DNA of 64,000 nt, from assembly GCA_034770075.1 (NCBI GenBank), contig JAVJAP010000337.1, forward strand, positions 124,001 through 188,000. Reading direction: 5' to 3'. The translations under genes and the position numbers were made by a program. This DNA comes from Aralia elata. Taxonomy: Eukaryota > Streptophyta > Magnoliopsida > Apiales > Araliaceae. The number at the start of each line of letters is the position of its first letter. Within the stretch, counting starts at the first letter, position 1. The notes beneath the pieces are model-generated. The model saw only the letters and a list, made by a program, of their open reading frames with translations. It was not told where the DNA came from and searched no databases. Shown here piece after piece: positions 36,531 to 48,279 of the stretch.

Positions 36531-36710
36531 GCTAAAATGCGGCCACAAAACAAAGGTTAGTTAAAGAAACTGACATGTCACTTCTTGTCCCCACATCCAA
36601 TCCAACTAATTAGAAAATAAATTTAACTTAGGTGGGACACACTAGTGAAGTATTCTATTCGTCTCTCACCTCCTAGTTATAACCTCAGATCTCTACTGGA
36701 GATCATATCC

Positions 36711-36728
36711 CTGAGCTATGATACCAAC
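36711..36728 (-). other. Primer binding site of gypsy B, second copy
   Basis: Minus strand GTTGGTATCATAGCTCAG, a one- to two-base variant of TGGTATCAGAGC, directly after the LTR edge at 36729. Confidence 0.75.
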
Positions 36729-37601
36729 TGTGATGCCCCCAAATTCGGGCCTACACCACCCAATATGAGTCGTGAAAATACAAACAACATACATAAATTC
36801 TCCTATTTATAATTATTACAATGCCGTGTATAGTACGATAACACACACTAAGTCCTCAGTACAATTATTGTCATACTATTTTATAACTTGATGAAGACTA
36901 CTACAACTACTAACTGAGACTATCATTTCATTCTCCTTTTCTCCCCGCTATCCCCAGCTATACTCTCATTTCTTGAAATGAATTATGAAACAAAAATGTG
37001 AGCTCAAATAGCCTAGTAAAGAATATTATAACTAAGATAACGAAGAATAAGTTGTCCTTAGCCTTCAAAATCAGAGATTTAGAAAATGATAGACAACATA
37101 AGTTTCAGCAAACAACTATAGCAGAATGAGCAATCCATTATAAGAGTCAAATAGATTTTAATGTCTAATATCTTCTCTAATAAAAAAAATTCACCATCAA
37201 GATTTCATCAACTGTAACACCAATGGTCATGATCAAGCCAATCAACAATTCCTCTTTGCTTCCAGGCCAAAGAAAATTTTCACCACGTGTTCTTGCCACA
37301 CAGGCTAAAGACATTCAACAATCATATTGTCTTTGCACCCAAACTAAAGATATTCAACTGTAACACTAATGGTCATGATCATGTCAATCAATAGTTCCTC
37401 TTTGCACCAAGGCCATAGAGAACTTTCACTACAACTTAAGTCCTGATGATTTTAAAATGATATAAAGGATGAAAAAAATAATAAGAATAATAAGATAAAG
37501 AATAAACATTAAAGAATTATAATTTAATTTGTCTAGAGTCTAATAATGTCCAAATTGTTACACGATATCCATAATATCGATTCGAGTTCAAGAATAAAAT
37601 A

Positions 37602-40535
37602 TGAAATTCTGTGTATGCATACTTAGAAGAGGGGTTGAATAGGTGTATATGATTGAATTCATTAACAATGAGAACTTTTAAATTTTTTGCTACAGAATTA
37701 ATCCAGATAGGTAGAACATGTCTACTTTGGTGTCTATATTAAATAGTTGCTAACTACAGAAGTAATTTAAACAGGTAGAACATGTCTGCTTTGGTGTCTG
37801 TAATAAACTAATACTAAGAATCTTCTTTATATTACTTTAGTTTTAACAGTACAGATTATGCAGATGTATGTATAGTGTTCTAATGCAAAATTAAGCAAAA
37901 CAAGATAATCAGCAAACCATAAAGACACCAATATTTTTACGTGGTTCGACCCCTAGCCTCTATTCTAGTGGCCTAATCCACGTCCAATATTAATTGGTAT
38001 TGGAGACTCTTTTATTTATAAACTATTCAATTAATTATAAAACTCCTTGTACAAAATAACTCTGAACACTATTGAACACCACTGTCCCCTTTGTACAACT
38101 GCAACTGCTTGCATCACTACAATTATTTGCACTACTACAACTCTTAGAGCTTCTTTTGTATAGACCTATCCACCACTGGATCAAAACACAACACAATCTA
38201 GGCTTGTATACAAGTTTTAACAAGAACGAATATGATTACAAGATATAACTATGAATTTTCAGCAATAAGAATTTAATAACAAGGCAAGAACAATTTATTA
38301 AAAACTTTTTTACGAAAGCACTATGGTTTTTCTTAATTCATTCCCCCTTCTAAAGCTTTAGTCGTGAGGAATATATATAGAGAAAGTCTAACGGCACAAA
38401 GAAAAATATGTTGGAAAGGAAAACTGATTGTTAAAAATTAGCAATCCCAATGAAAATTAATTTCAAACTGAGAAGGAAGGATTTTGAATTTTGAAAACAG
38501 ACAGCTTGAAATTAAGAATAAGATCTCAGCTGATAGGAAATATTTAATCACACAAAATCAACACAACCAACTTTTTAGGAAATATATTGATTTTGTTAAA
38601 TCTTTAGAAATCATAGCTGAAAATGTTCTCAACTGATTTAGATTCCGATTTGATATAAATTTCTAACGGATTAGAATTTTAAGTTCATGAACCTTTTTAA
38701 AAGACTTCTCCAGCAAAATAAAAATTGTCTTGCAGTTAAAAGCTTTGGCTAGAAATTCCTACAGGATTTTCTAAGTGATTTTCTAGAGACCTAATCCAGT
38801 AATGTCTCTATGAACTCTTTCTCTACGACGGGTCCCTTAAAATCCAGACTCATTTAGTATCCATATATGATTAGCCCAAAGTTTAAACCTAAAAAATACA
38901 AAACATCTCCATACAAAATATATTGTGATCATTGAAACAAAACATATAAACCAACATTCTCCCATTTTTTGATGATGACAATATATAACTCCCCCTATAT
39001 GGCTCCCTCTAAAATTATGCATATTCATATTAAACAGGAACCAATAAGAGAAAAGTTGTTATAAATCGGGAAATCACATAAATTAAACTTATACACATCC
39101 ATCATATATCTATCATATAACAATTAACTAAATGTAAAGAAGTTCTGAACAAAATGTGAAGCCCCTTTCCGAATTATCTCTCCCCCTTTGTCATTATCAA
39201 AAAAAATAATCCATTATCTGGCTCTTCATCATCCTCAAAGGGCGGATCCTAGAATGGGGAATATAAAAAAAACATACCAAAATAACTCTTATATATAGAT
39301 AATTAATTTAAAACAAGAATTTAAGAGGTAATAACAAGAGATACATAATTCATATTAAGCACAAGTTGAATTATTTAGCTCATCGTGAATTTAGTTATCT
39401 TCTCCCTCTTTGTCATCAACAGAAAATAAGCGCAAAGATAAAGAAGGAAACTAGTGCAAACTTATAACAATATCACATATAGCAAGTAAACAAAATGATC
39501 ATAACTTTATGTTTTATTACTTATATATCAGCATTATTTATTACCAATAGTAAGTTTGATAGTTGTGCCCCTTAGTATAGCTTTGAATTTTGTATTTTCA
39601 TAACCAAATCTCTTCAAAAACTCTTCTTGTGGTCATCCCAACGTTGAGGCCTTTAATGTTCGGATTAGAAGGATGATATTTCACTGTTCTGGTTGTTCTT
39701 GGAAGCCTAACTTCAATCATTTGTTCCTCTAGTTCGTGCTCAGGAATATCTATTCTAACTTCTAAAGCAGACTGGTCAGGCTATCTAGTTTTAGCTGTCT
39801 GCTTTACATGTTCTGTCCTCCTTGTCTGATTTCCTGTATAATCTTCATCCTCTTTTTTTTGACAGATCATGGTTAAGTTCATCAAAAATAATATGTACAC
39901 TGATTTCTCAATAATAGATCTTACATTAAATTTATCAAGATTGTCATGTGTATTAAATATAGAGCATTTAGCACAATAAATTTTTTAGAATAAATGATGT
40001 TAGGTACCTCTTGTGTTACAAAATCAATAAAGTCTAATATAATATATCTACTTAAAACTCTATTTAAAAACAACATGATGTACTTACAGATGTACTTACA
40101 GATTCGACCAAATAATTTTTAAGCAACTTAGTCTCTGAAAGTAAATTACTCTCCGTCTCCTTTTAACCTTGAGACATCTACAAAACAAATAAATAGTCTT
40201 TATCTTTTTGGTATCCAAATATTTTTGGGTTAGTAGCATATAAATCACATTTTTTACCCAAATTTATTTTATTTTAATTTTATTGCAATTAGAATCAAAG
40301 TGACCTTTAAACCCACATTTTTTACAAGTAACAACTTAAGCTAGAAATTCATACAGGATTTCCTAGAGACCTAATCCAGTAGTGTCTCTATGAACTCTTT
40401 TTCTCCATGATGGGCCTCTTAAAATCCAAACTCATTTAGCAGCCATATATGATCAGCCCAAAGTCCAAACCTGAATAATACAAAACATCTCCATACAAAA
40501 TATGTTGTCAACATTAAAACAAAACATATAAACCA
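37602..40535 (-). mobile_element. Copia element C, internally deleted, in a B LTR
   Basis: The 3' LTR (minus strand, 38953-37602, 1352 bp) starts TGGTTTATATG and ends AGAATTTCA. A second, partial LTR at 40535-40338 repeats its first ~200 bp. The interior between them (38954-40337) has CT-rich stretches (ACTCCCCCTA near 38990, CTCCCCCTTTG near 39181) that are polypurine tracts on the minus strand, but no readable gag or pol. The LTR shares the copia-type CTATTCAACCCC end with the larger copia element. The flanking duplication ATAAAATA (37594-37601 and 40536-40543) is eight bases, longer than the five usual for copia. Confidence 0.75.
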
Positions 40536-40976
40536 ATAAAATATAAGGTTGCAGTTCACATATAATGGTTAAAATTCAATAGGAAGGTTCAAGTCAAAAG
40601 ATATTAGATGAAGCACCAACTATTAAGGAAATTGTAATCATTTTAGGAATTTTCACCGTTTAATGATAAGGTTGTAGAAACGAATAATAATTTCTTACCA
40701 TAAATTTGGGAGTATGAAAGAAAATGATATCTTTTACCCTAGCATGTGATTAGATACTACTTTTTATGTAGTTGATCAACCTGAAAAGTTCTTGCAGTCT
40801 TATTGATATTCGTCAATACTTAAGGTAGCATTAGCACACTCAGAGAGACACTTAGACTAAATAATTTTTAGAGGGAAACTCCTTGTGTTAAATAATTACA
40901 CTTACACTAAATAATATTTAGAGGGTGGAAGGAAGGATAAACAACAAAGTTATGAAACTCCTTGTGTTAAGCCCCC

Positions 40977-40986
40977 CTATTTATAG
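40977..40986 (-). promoter_or_regulatory. TATA box of gypsy B LTR
   Basis: Minus strand CTATAAATAG. The same box occurs in the proximal LTR at 53465-53474. Confidence 0.65.
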
Positions 40987-42097
40987 CCAAAATAGTCAAA
41001 GTCTAATTTCTCAAGAGTTAAGTTTAAACATTGAGCGCATGCAGGTGAAATAAAAGAATGGGTAGAGCCAGTATCTAACAGAGCATAGACTTCGCAAGAG
41101 TTTATGAGTAGCTTACCAATTATAACTTCGTTTGGGTTCAATGCCTTTTGGGATGTCACGACAAAAGCTCTCCCCTGAACCATAGGTTTCGGCTTGTCCC
41201 CGTTAGCCTTCGGTGTCGCCATTACAGATGGATTCAATTTTGCTGAAGGACAAAATCGAGCTATGTGGCCTTCTTTCCCACAACTGTAGTAAACCTTAGA
41301 TGACTGAGTATAGTTTATGCTAATATGTCCCTCATGTCCACACTTGTAACATTTGACTGGTACTTGTTCCCCTCCGCTTGAAACTGGTGTTGGTGCTGAT
41401 GTTGGTGCCTTTTCATGATTATTATTGAATCTTCTTTTCTTGAAGTTATTTTCATTAGGCTCGCTCATTTTATTATCTGCACCAGGATTACCACTGAAGT
41501 GGTTTCCATTTTTGGCATGGTGATTGCCTCTTCGATGGCTCTCGTTGTTCCGATGATTGCTGTCATTGTTACGATTATTATCGTGATTTCTCTCCCTTTA
41601 ATGGTCATTGCCTCTTGGTTGAAACATCTCTTTTTCTCGCTACAGTAATTGAGCCACATCTATGATATCTAAATACATACAAAGTTTAAGAGAAAAAAGG
41701 TGTTGACGAATTTCAGGTTTCAAATCTTGTAAAAATATTCGAGTAATGCACTTTTCATTGTCCACCAAGTGGGGTGCAAACTGGGATAGTTCAGCAAATT
41801 TGGCTTCATACTACGAGACAAACATGTTGTTCTACTCCAATTTAATGAATTCCACCTCTTTCATGTGGTGAATACTCTCTGAAAAATACTTCTTATTGAA
41901 CAGTTCTTAAAACTCCGCCCAAGATATCTCAAGTGTCGAGTGATAAATATGTTTCACTGATTCCCACTAATGATCCGCCTCTTCTCGCAGCATACAGGTG
42001 GCGAAGGGAACCTTTTGTTCATCAACGCATCATAGTACATCAAATATTTTTGTCATTTGCTTGATCTACGCCTCTACCTTGAGTAGGTCTGACTTTC
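40987..42097 (-). pseudogene. Gypsy family B gag-protease (3' part), broken
   Basis: The clearest B coding remnant. The frame 41468-40977 has CYKCGHEGHISINY (final cysteine lost), YYSCGKEGHIARFC (first cysteine lost) and the protease start ALLDTGSTHSFIS with an intact DTG triad. It then runs straight into LTR sequence, where the TATA box is translated as ...GYK-stop. Upstream (41500-42097) is the degenerate gag body. Both zinc knuckles have lost a ligand, and there is no RT, RNase H or integrase. Confidence 0.8.
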
Positions 42098-42643
42098 TGA
42101 TGAATGGATTTTATACCCATGTACTGAGTACTTTTGGCTTGATGAATTTGTCCGTTTTTAAGTATTTTCGGTTCATTTTTATGCGTTTTATGTGTTTTTG
42201 GTGTAGGAATGGGAATCGAGCTTGGAATGGTGTTTTGAATAAAAAATCGTGTATTATCAGTCATTAGTGAGCAATAACGTGCAACGAATTTGCTTAGTGT
42301 GCGGGAAAATGCAACAAATTTGGCCTAGGTGTGCTTGGCATGCGGCAATGAGCAGCCATGTGCGTTAGGCATTGACATCGTATAGCAAGAGGCAACAACA
42401 AAGGGCAGAGTGCAGCGGGTATTGGCAGCGTGCGACAGGTGCATGAGCACGCAAAGGGGCATCAGCGCTGCGCATAAGCGTCATGACGCTGGGCAAGTAG
42501 AGAGGCAGCGCTGCTCATGGACGTCGCGACACTGGTTCACGTGGTTGAAGGCTTTCCAGGCGTGTTGTGCTATCCTATTTGATTTGGGACTTGCTATATT
42601 GACTTCAAATTGGATTCAAACTTTACCAAGCTAAGGAAGAGGC

Positions 42644-42652
42644 CTATAAATA
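42644..42652 (+). promoter_or_regulatory. TATA box of LTR D
   Basis: CTATAAATA just downstream of an unusually GC-rich stretch (42270-42560), at the place expected for an LTR promoter. Confidence 0.5.
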
Positions 42653-43147
42653 TAATCAAATGGCTAATTTTCAAAGGGGGCTAACATCTAATATAACACA
42701 CACCAAAGCTAGGGTTTATTATCAGATTTTTCAAAGAGCGAAGAGGAAGCACGCAAGGGAAACAAGACTTGAAGGCTGCGCTTGGAGATTAAGGATCTTA
42801 ACATATTTTATTCTCTAAACTCTTCTTTTTAATTCTTTGGTACCTTGAGGATGTTCTTGATTATTTTCATGATGTTTCTTCGCTACACTATGAACTAATT
42901 TTTAATTAAACTTGCAATGGAATCCAATAATTAGTTTAAATTGAATTTCTCTCTTTTTGATTATTGTTGATTATATATGAATTATTTATCATATTTTGTG
43001 CTTCATATATGATTGCCTAGGTAGCAATTATTGTGATATAACCTAAATGAATTCTAGAGTTAGATCTAAATATGATAACATGCGTTTAGTTTATTCTTCT
43101 TAGGATTGAATAACTAATTTGTGTATAGGATATGAATATACATATAA

Positions 43148-46100
43148 TGTAACGCCCCGAAACTCGGGTCTTACCTTGAACCCGATTTCGGCACGTCACG
43201 GTACAACCCATACAACATAGGCTTACTATATGAATGTAATTATAATAATATTATAACATATCCTCATCTAATCCCAGGCACGAAGACCTTCAATAATACA
43301 CTTATGATCAAGGTTGAATAAATACCATGATTCTTTACAATATCTCATGTGTGAACGCAAGGTTCAGATTCTGACTATATCCAATCCCTGAATATTCGCA
43401 AGGTTATTCAATAATCAATACATTCGTTATAAAAATGTCCTTTGTACATCATTGTCATCCTTCTAGTTTACTATAACAAGTAACTAACATAATCACATCA
43501 TAAATACTATAATGGATAACCTTCATTTCTAACTCAAGGTTTACATAGTCAAATTCACGTACATAATATACCGTCATCACAGCTAAATAATTATAGTAAA
43601 GAAACATTTAGCAATCTTCTCGTATCCTTGCGCCTCTAATCCTTATCATCACGATATCAAGATAATTGCATTGCATCATAAATCTGTAAAAGTTTTATTT
43701 TGCAAGAATGAGCACGACGGCTCAGCAAGAACTAACAGTTTTCATATTTCATGCTTCACGTAACACATAAGTTTGCATTTTATCCATGCATCATGATTCT
43801 CATACTATGCATCTTACTCATGCATTATAAATCTTATGTAATTCATCAATATATATGCATCATGCATCTCATAGCGTACCTTATGCATCTCACATTGTAT
43901 GTTTACAATAATTCAAGTTCCACATAGAACAATATAGTCACATAATTGCACATTGTGCACACTTTAATCATGCTCGCATATAATCCACATAATAGTGAAA
44001 GATTTAGAAATCAAGTCATGTACATCAATACATTTAAACAAGTCAACAAGTTACTGAAAGAACTTGCCTTAAGCGTTCCTTGCCAAATTATGATGGCTCG
44101 TCCTTCAAATATCCTACACAATTTATTTAACAATAAAACACCAATTAGCCACTAAAAAGGCTTCATATAATGGTTTACATAATAATAATTCTTATTTCAT
44201 ATTGTTCGCGCATTAAAGATAATTAACGCGATTAACTCTAAAACATCTCTCGGCGTCGCGTCGTTCGGAAACGTTACGACCCTCATCATCATCCATACTT
44301 ATTGGTTATATTAACCCCCATTCCATATCTTATAATGTTCGTTTCATTTGAATCGAAGCACTATTTAAGTGCATTAACACTTTACGCGGCGTTTTGACGT
44401 TTATACGTCACACGCCTAACTCGGCTCTTTCACACACGGTTAGCATGCTTATACATTGGGTTACAACACTCCAAAATATTTCATTATTATTAGAAACAAA
44501 ATATTAAACAAGGTTATACACACTTGTTACGGCGTTACGACGTTTGCATGCCCATACGCCAAACTTGTCTACTCGAACGCCCAAACAACACGCGTTTGAG
44601 CGTGCTTAGCACGCCCATTCGAATTGTCTAATACTCTATGGTTAATGTTAAGTATCATTATAAATCATAATGTTCATATTTTAAAACTTAGAACATCATT
44701 TTACATTGTTGGGAGCATTACACGTGCTTACGCGCATGCCCGACACCCTCCGATTGCCTCCAATTACACATCAATCCTACAAATGGCCAATTTGAGAATT
44801 GTTCCCGACCTCAAATGTTAAAACTTATTAAATGAAAGTTGTAGGTCTTTTCGTCCTCGTTCCGGATCATCTTGAATCATCCTGAATCATCCAATTTCGA
44901 GTTCGTATGAGAAAGTTACGCCCGTTTTACTAAAGAACGTCAAAGCTGTTTTGCCCAGTTTCTTTGGCCAGCACCTAGGCGCTCAAAAATGGCCTATGGA
45001 CAGCGCCGGGGCGCTCTATCCAGTAGCTGAGCTCGTGGCCAGCTCGTTTTGCTTCCCGGATGCTCTATTTTTTGGTTTTCTAGACCTATCTTGCTTCCAA
45101 CCACCATAACTCCTTCTATACACCTTCAAATTGGTCCGTTTCGGACTCTATGGACTCCTAAGACATAGAGATACAACATATCAAAAATTTAGATCTATCC
45201 ATTAACATTAACATGGCCAAATCTTAGGCCAAAGTATCAACTCATGCTATATTTTCGTATTCTTGGTGTTCTTCACAAAAATCATCATCAAAACTTTGTT
45301 TTAATCCCTTTGTACTCCATTCCAACTAGGTTAAACTCATAACCCATGGAAGTACAATATCATAACAACAAACGAATTAAACAAACAAAAAATAATAGCT
45401 ACAAGGTCCTCTAAATCGTCCAAATGTCCAAGTTCATGTCCAAAGTTCATTGTTCTTCATGTTCTTCATCCTCCTTAAGCATGGGTTCGGATTTTTCTTT
45501 GTTTTTGTTCCACTTTAATGTTATTAATGGCTTACAAGGTCTCTTGGCAACATTATTAAGCAACCCCAACCAACAACAACAACAAAAATCGTAAGAAAAT
45601 CATCCACGAGCTTACAAGCTCTAAAAACCAAAAACTTTGGAAAATCTTTTACAAAACTCAAACGAAATGGATTTAATGAGATGTTACCTTTGTAAATATC
45701 TTATAGATGATAGAAAAGCTAGCTAGGGTTTATTAGAGTTGCTTGAAGCTCTTCCTCTTCTTCTTCTCTTCCACCCGCGCTCTCTTCTTCTTCCTTCTTC
45801 CTTTTTTCGGCGACTTTCTTCCTTTTCCGGCGACCTTATCCTTCTTTCTTCTTCCTCTTGGCTGCAGATTTTTCCTCTCTCTCTCTAATTGAGCTGATGG
45901 GTTGAATGGGTGTGCAAGAAGGAGGCTTGGTTAGCTTCTTCACCTTCTTCATCCTTGTTCCTTTCTTTTCTCCTCATTCTTCCTTCAAGCTCTTGGCAGC
46001 TCTCTCTCTCTCTTTCTAAACTCTGCAGCTCTCTTTCTCTAATTGCTGAGAATGGAATGCAAGAGAGAGTTGGAATGGTTTGAATGATTTGGGAGAAGTG

Positions 46101-47172
46101 GAGGAGTGAATTTGGGAGAGGTAGGTTGGTTGCTCAAGGAGCTTGCCAGCAACCTCCCTTCTTGCTCAATTCTAATTGATCTAAAATGAGGGATTGGTTC
46201 CCGCTTGGAGTAACAAGCCAAAATAAATACCCAAATATACCAAAATTATATTCGAAAACTCCCACTTTTGTACCAAAATTGGTAAATAACTCTACCCAAA
46301 ATTAAAATGAGTACTCCCATAAATATTGGGATGGGTAAAAATAATTATTATGGAATTTATCCAAATATTCGGAACACCCATTTATTACATTTCGGATACG
46401 GATAAAATCACGTATCAGCTCGAATAAAATTTTCGACGCTTGAAAAAATTATTCCTTCGCATACACGTCTTAACAAAGTTTATAGAAACCGAAAAAGACG
46501 TAAAAATATTCGGGCGTGAATAGTGCTGTGAATAGTGTCTCGGTAAACGTGCCCCGTAAATAGTGATTTAGCGATCTTTCGCAAAATCAACTATTCATTC
46601 TTACGGTTCAACAACGCATGAAAATTCATACATTGACATTACCCAAGTTATAAAATAACCTTAAACACGTCACATAAAAATAATATTTTAATATATTTAA
46701 TAATATTAATAAACCCAAACTACAAGGTATTCACGATTCGCGATCGCTGCTCTTCATGATTAACTCCCCATAATCACATACATCAACGTACGTATATCCC
46801 ACCCATATTTTGGGTTAGCTCGTTTACAACAAATAACTCGTTCAATAATATTATCCTTCAACTATTTATTTAATCCAATAAATAGTATTCTAGCGATATT
46901 TCTCGAAACCACCAAATTAGCTTATACGAAAACTTTCATACTTACTAATCATCGTCTACACATAATCTAGGTTATAATATAACCTTTAAACTCTTAACAC
47001 GTAATATTATTAATAAAATTCTATTTTACTCAATAATATCCATGAGTTCGAATTATCAAGCTACCTACGACTCGCGATCGTTACAATAATTAACTATTAA
47101 CTCATTCATTCTGAATCTATGTATATATTTTACATTTATATATACACATATTAAGCTCACCAAAAATCACAT

Positions 47173-47206
<34 letters not shown>

Positions 47207-47300
47207 CACATATATATATATATTCAAACTCGAATCATGATAAGAATTATTCTATATTAAATTCTTATTATAATTATTCTCGAAAATTCGGGTTGTCGCA
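43148..47300 (-). mobile_element. Large solo LTR E (gypsy), nested in D
   Basis: Plus strand starts TGTAACGCCCCG and ends GGGTTGTCGCA. Flanks are TATAA (43143-43147) and TATAT (47301-47305), a target duplication with one change. It is 4153 bp with no gag or pol. Segments 46190-46560 are the inverted counterpart of 48470-48790 in LTR G, so E lies in minus orientation relative to G. Its TA microsatellite is at 47171-47205. Small open frames (43946-44155, 46039-46221) show no domain. Confidence 0.85.
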
Positions 47301-47764
47301 TATATGCTGCATGTAACGTTATGAGAAGTTGATCTTAATGAATGTGTTCTAAATTATCTTGCATAGGAATATTATGATTTAATTTGAATTGATTTAATTT
47401 GAATAGATAATTTTATCTAACCATCAGAAGAGATTTTATAAATAACTGTGAATTCTCAATTAACGATTCATTATGATTAATTAATTAAAAAGAGAGTAAT
47501 GAGATTTAGACGAGGCATTGGGGGAAATTATAATCTTAACATTTGAATCTGATTTGAATCCTTGTTAATAATTAGTTTTATTTTAATTAATTTAGTTTTA
47601 CAATTTTAAATTATTTGCTTAAATAAGATTGAATTGATATAAAGTTAGTACTTTGATAATATTATTAGCATATTCCTTATGGGAACGATACTTTACTTAC
47701 TACTATATTACTTGTTGATCACGTATACTTTCGTGTAATTGTCAATTACCAAATTGGACAAATA

Positions 47765-48053
47765 TTTTTCGAAAAACTCAGGCGGTCCTAGCTCCTTGAA
47801 CTATTTAATAGTGACCAGCCTTAAGTTATTAGTGTTTCCACCTGTATTATAAATAAGAGTTCATCTTGTTTGGTTCTGCATGAATTGTAAAAAGCCCTTA
47901 AAAGCCATCATACATCACGTGGTCAGTAGCGTTATTTTCTGGAGTCACAAGAGGATTATTACCCTCCTGATTCACAGATTCTTGGTTAATAGTTGACAAA
48001 GTCTCAATTGCCTCCTTCATTCCGTTGTTCATCTCCTGACTTTCATATATCAT
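47765..48053 (-). pseudogene. Gypsy family B gag 5' part, upstream copy
   Basis: Minus-strand gag N-terminus starting at the ATG at 48053. It equals the start of the gag at 15256 and 36530 with several changes, and is interrupted on the other side by LTR D. Confidence 0.75.
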
Positions 48054-48233
48054 TCTAAAATACGGCCACCAAACAAAGGTTAGTTAAAGAAATTGACATG
48101 TCACTTCTTGTCCCCACATCCAGTCCAACTAATTAGAAAATAAATTTAACTTAGGTGGAACACACTAGTGAAGGATTCTATTCGTCTCTCCCCTCTTAGT
48201 TACAACCCCAGATCTCCACTAGAGATTATATCC

Positions 48234-48251
48234 ATAAGCTATGATATTAAC
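48234..48251 (-). other. Primer binding site of gypsy B, upstream copy (degenerate)
   Basis: Minus strand AGTTAATATCATAGCTTA, at the position of the binding site in the other two copies but with TGGT changed to TAAT. Confidence 0.55.
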
Positions 48252-48279
48252 TATGATGCCCCCAAATTCGGGCCTACAC

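Larger units (their letters stand above)
36729..40986 (-). mobile_element. Gypsy family B middle LTR, split by copia C
   Basis: LTR parts are 36729-37601 and 40536-40986, joined across copia C with ATAAAATA on both sides. A TATA box is at 40977-40986 (minus CTATAAATAG). Just beyond it the LTR passes directly into the protease end of gag, so the U3 part upstream of the TATA box is missing here. The LTR is flanked by gag on one side and by primer binding site plus gag on the other, which shows a tandem B arrangement. Confidence 0.82.
42098..47760 (+). mobile_element. Solo LTR D in B gag, carrying nested LTR E
   Basis: B gag is cut at 42097 and resumes at about 47765. The insert starts TGATGAATGG and ends TTGGACA, consistent with TG...CA. 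Removing E leaves about 1.5 kb. It has a TATA box CTATAAATA at 42644-42652, then an ATAACACACACC leader and the AGGGTTT-type leader of Tat/Athila-like gypsy LTRs. The 3' edge is uncertain by about 10 bp and I could not confirm the target duplication (CTTTC left, TTTTC a few bases away on the right). Confidence 0.65.
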
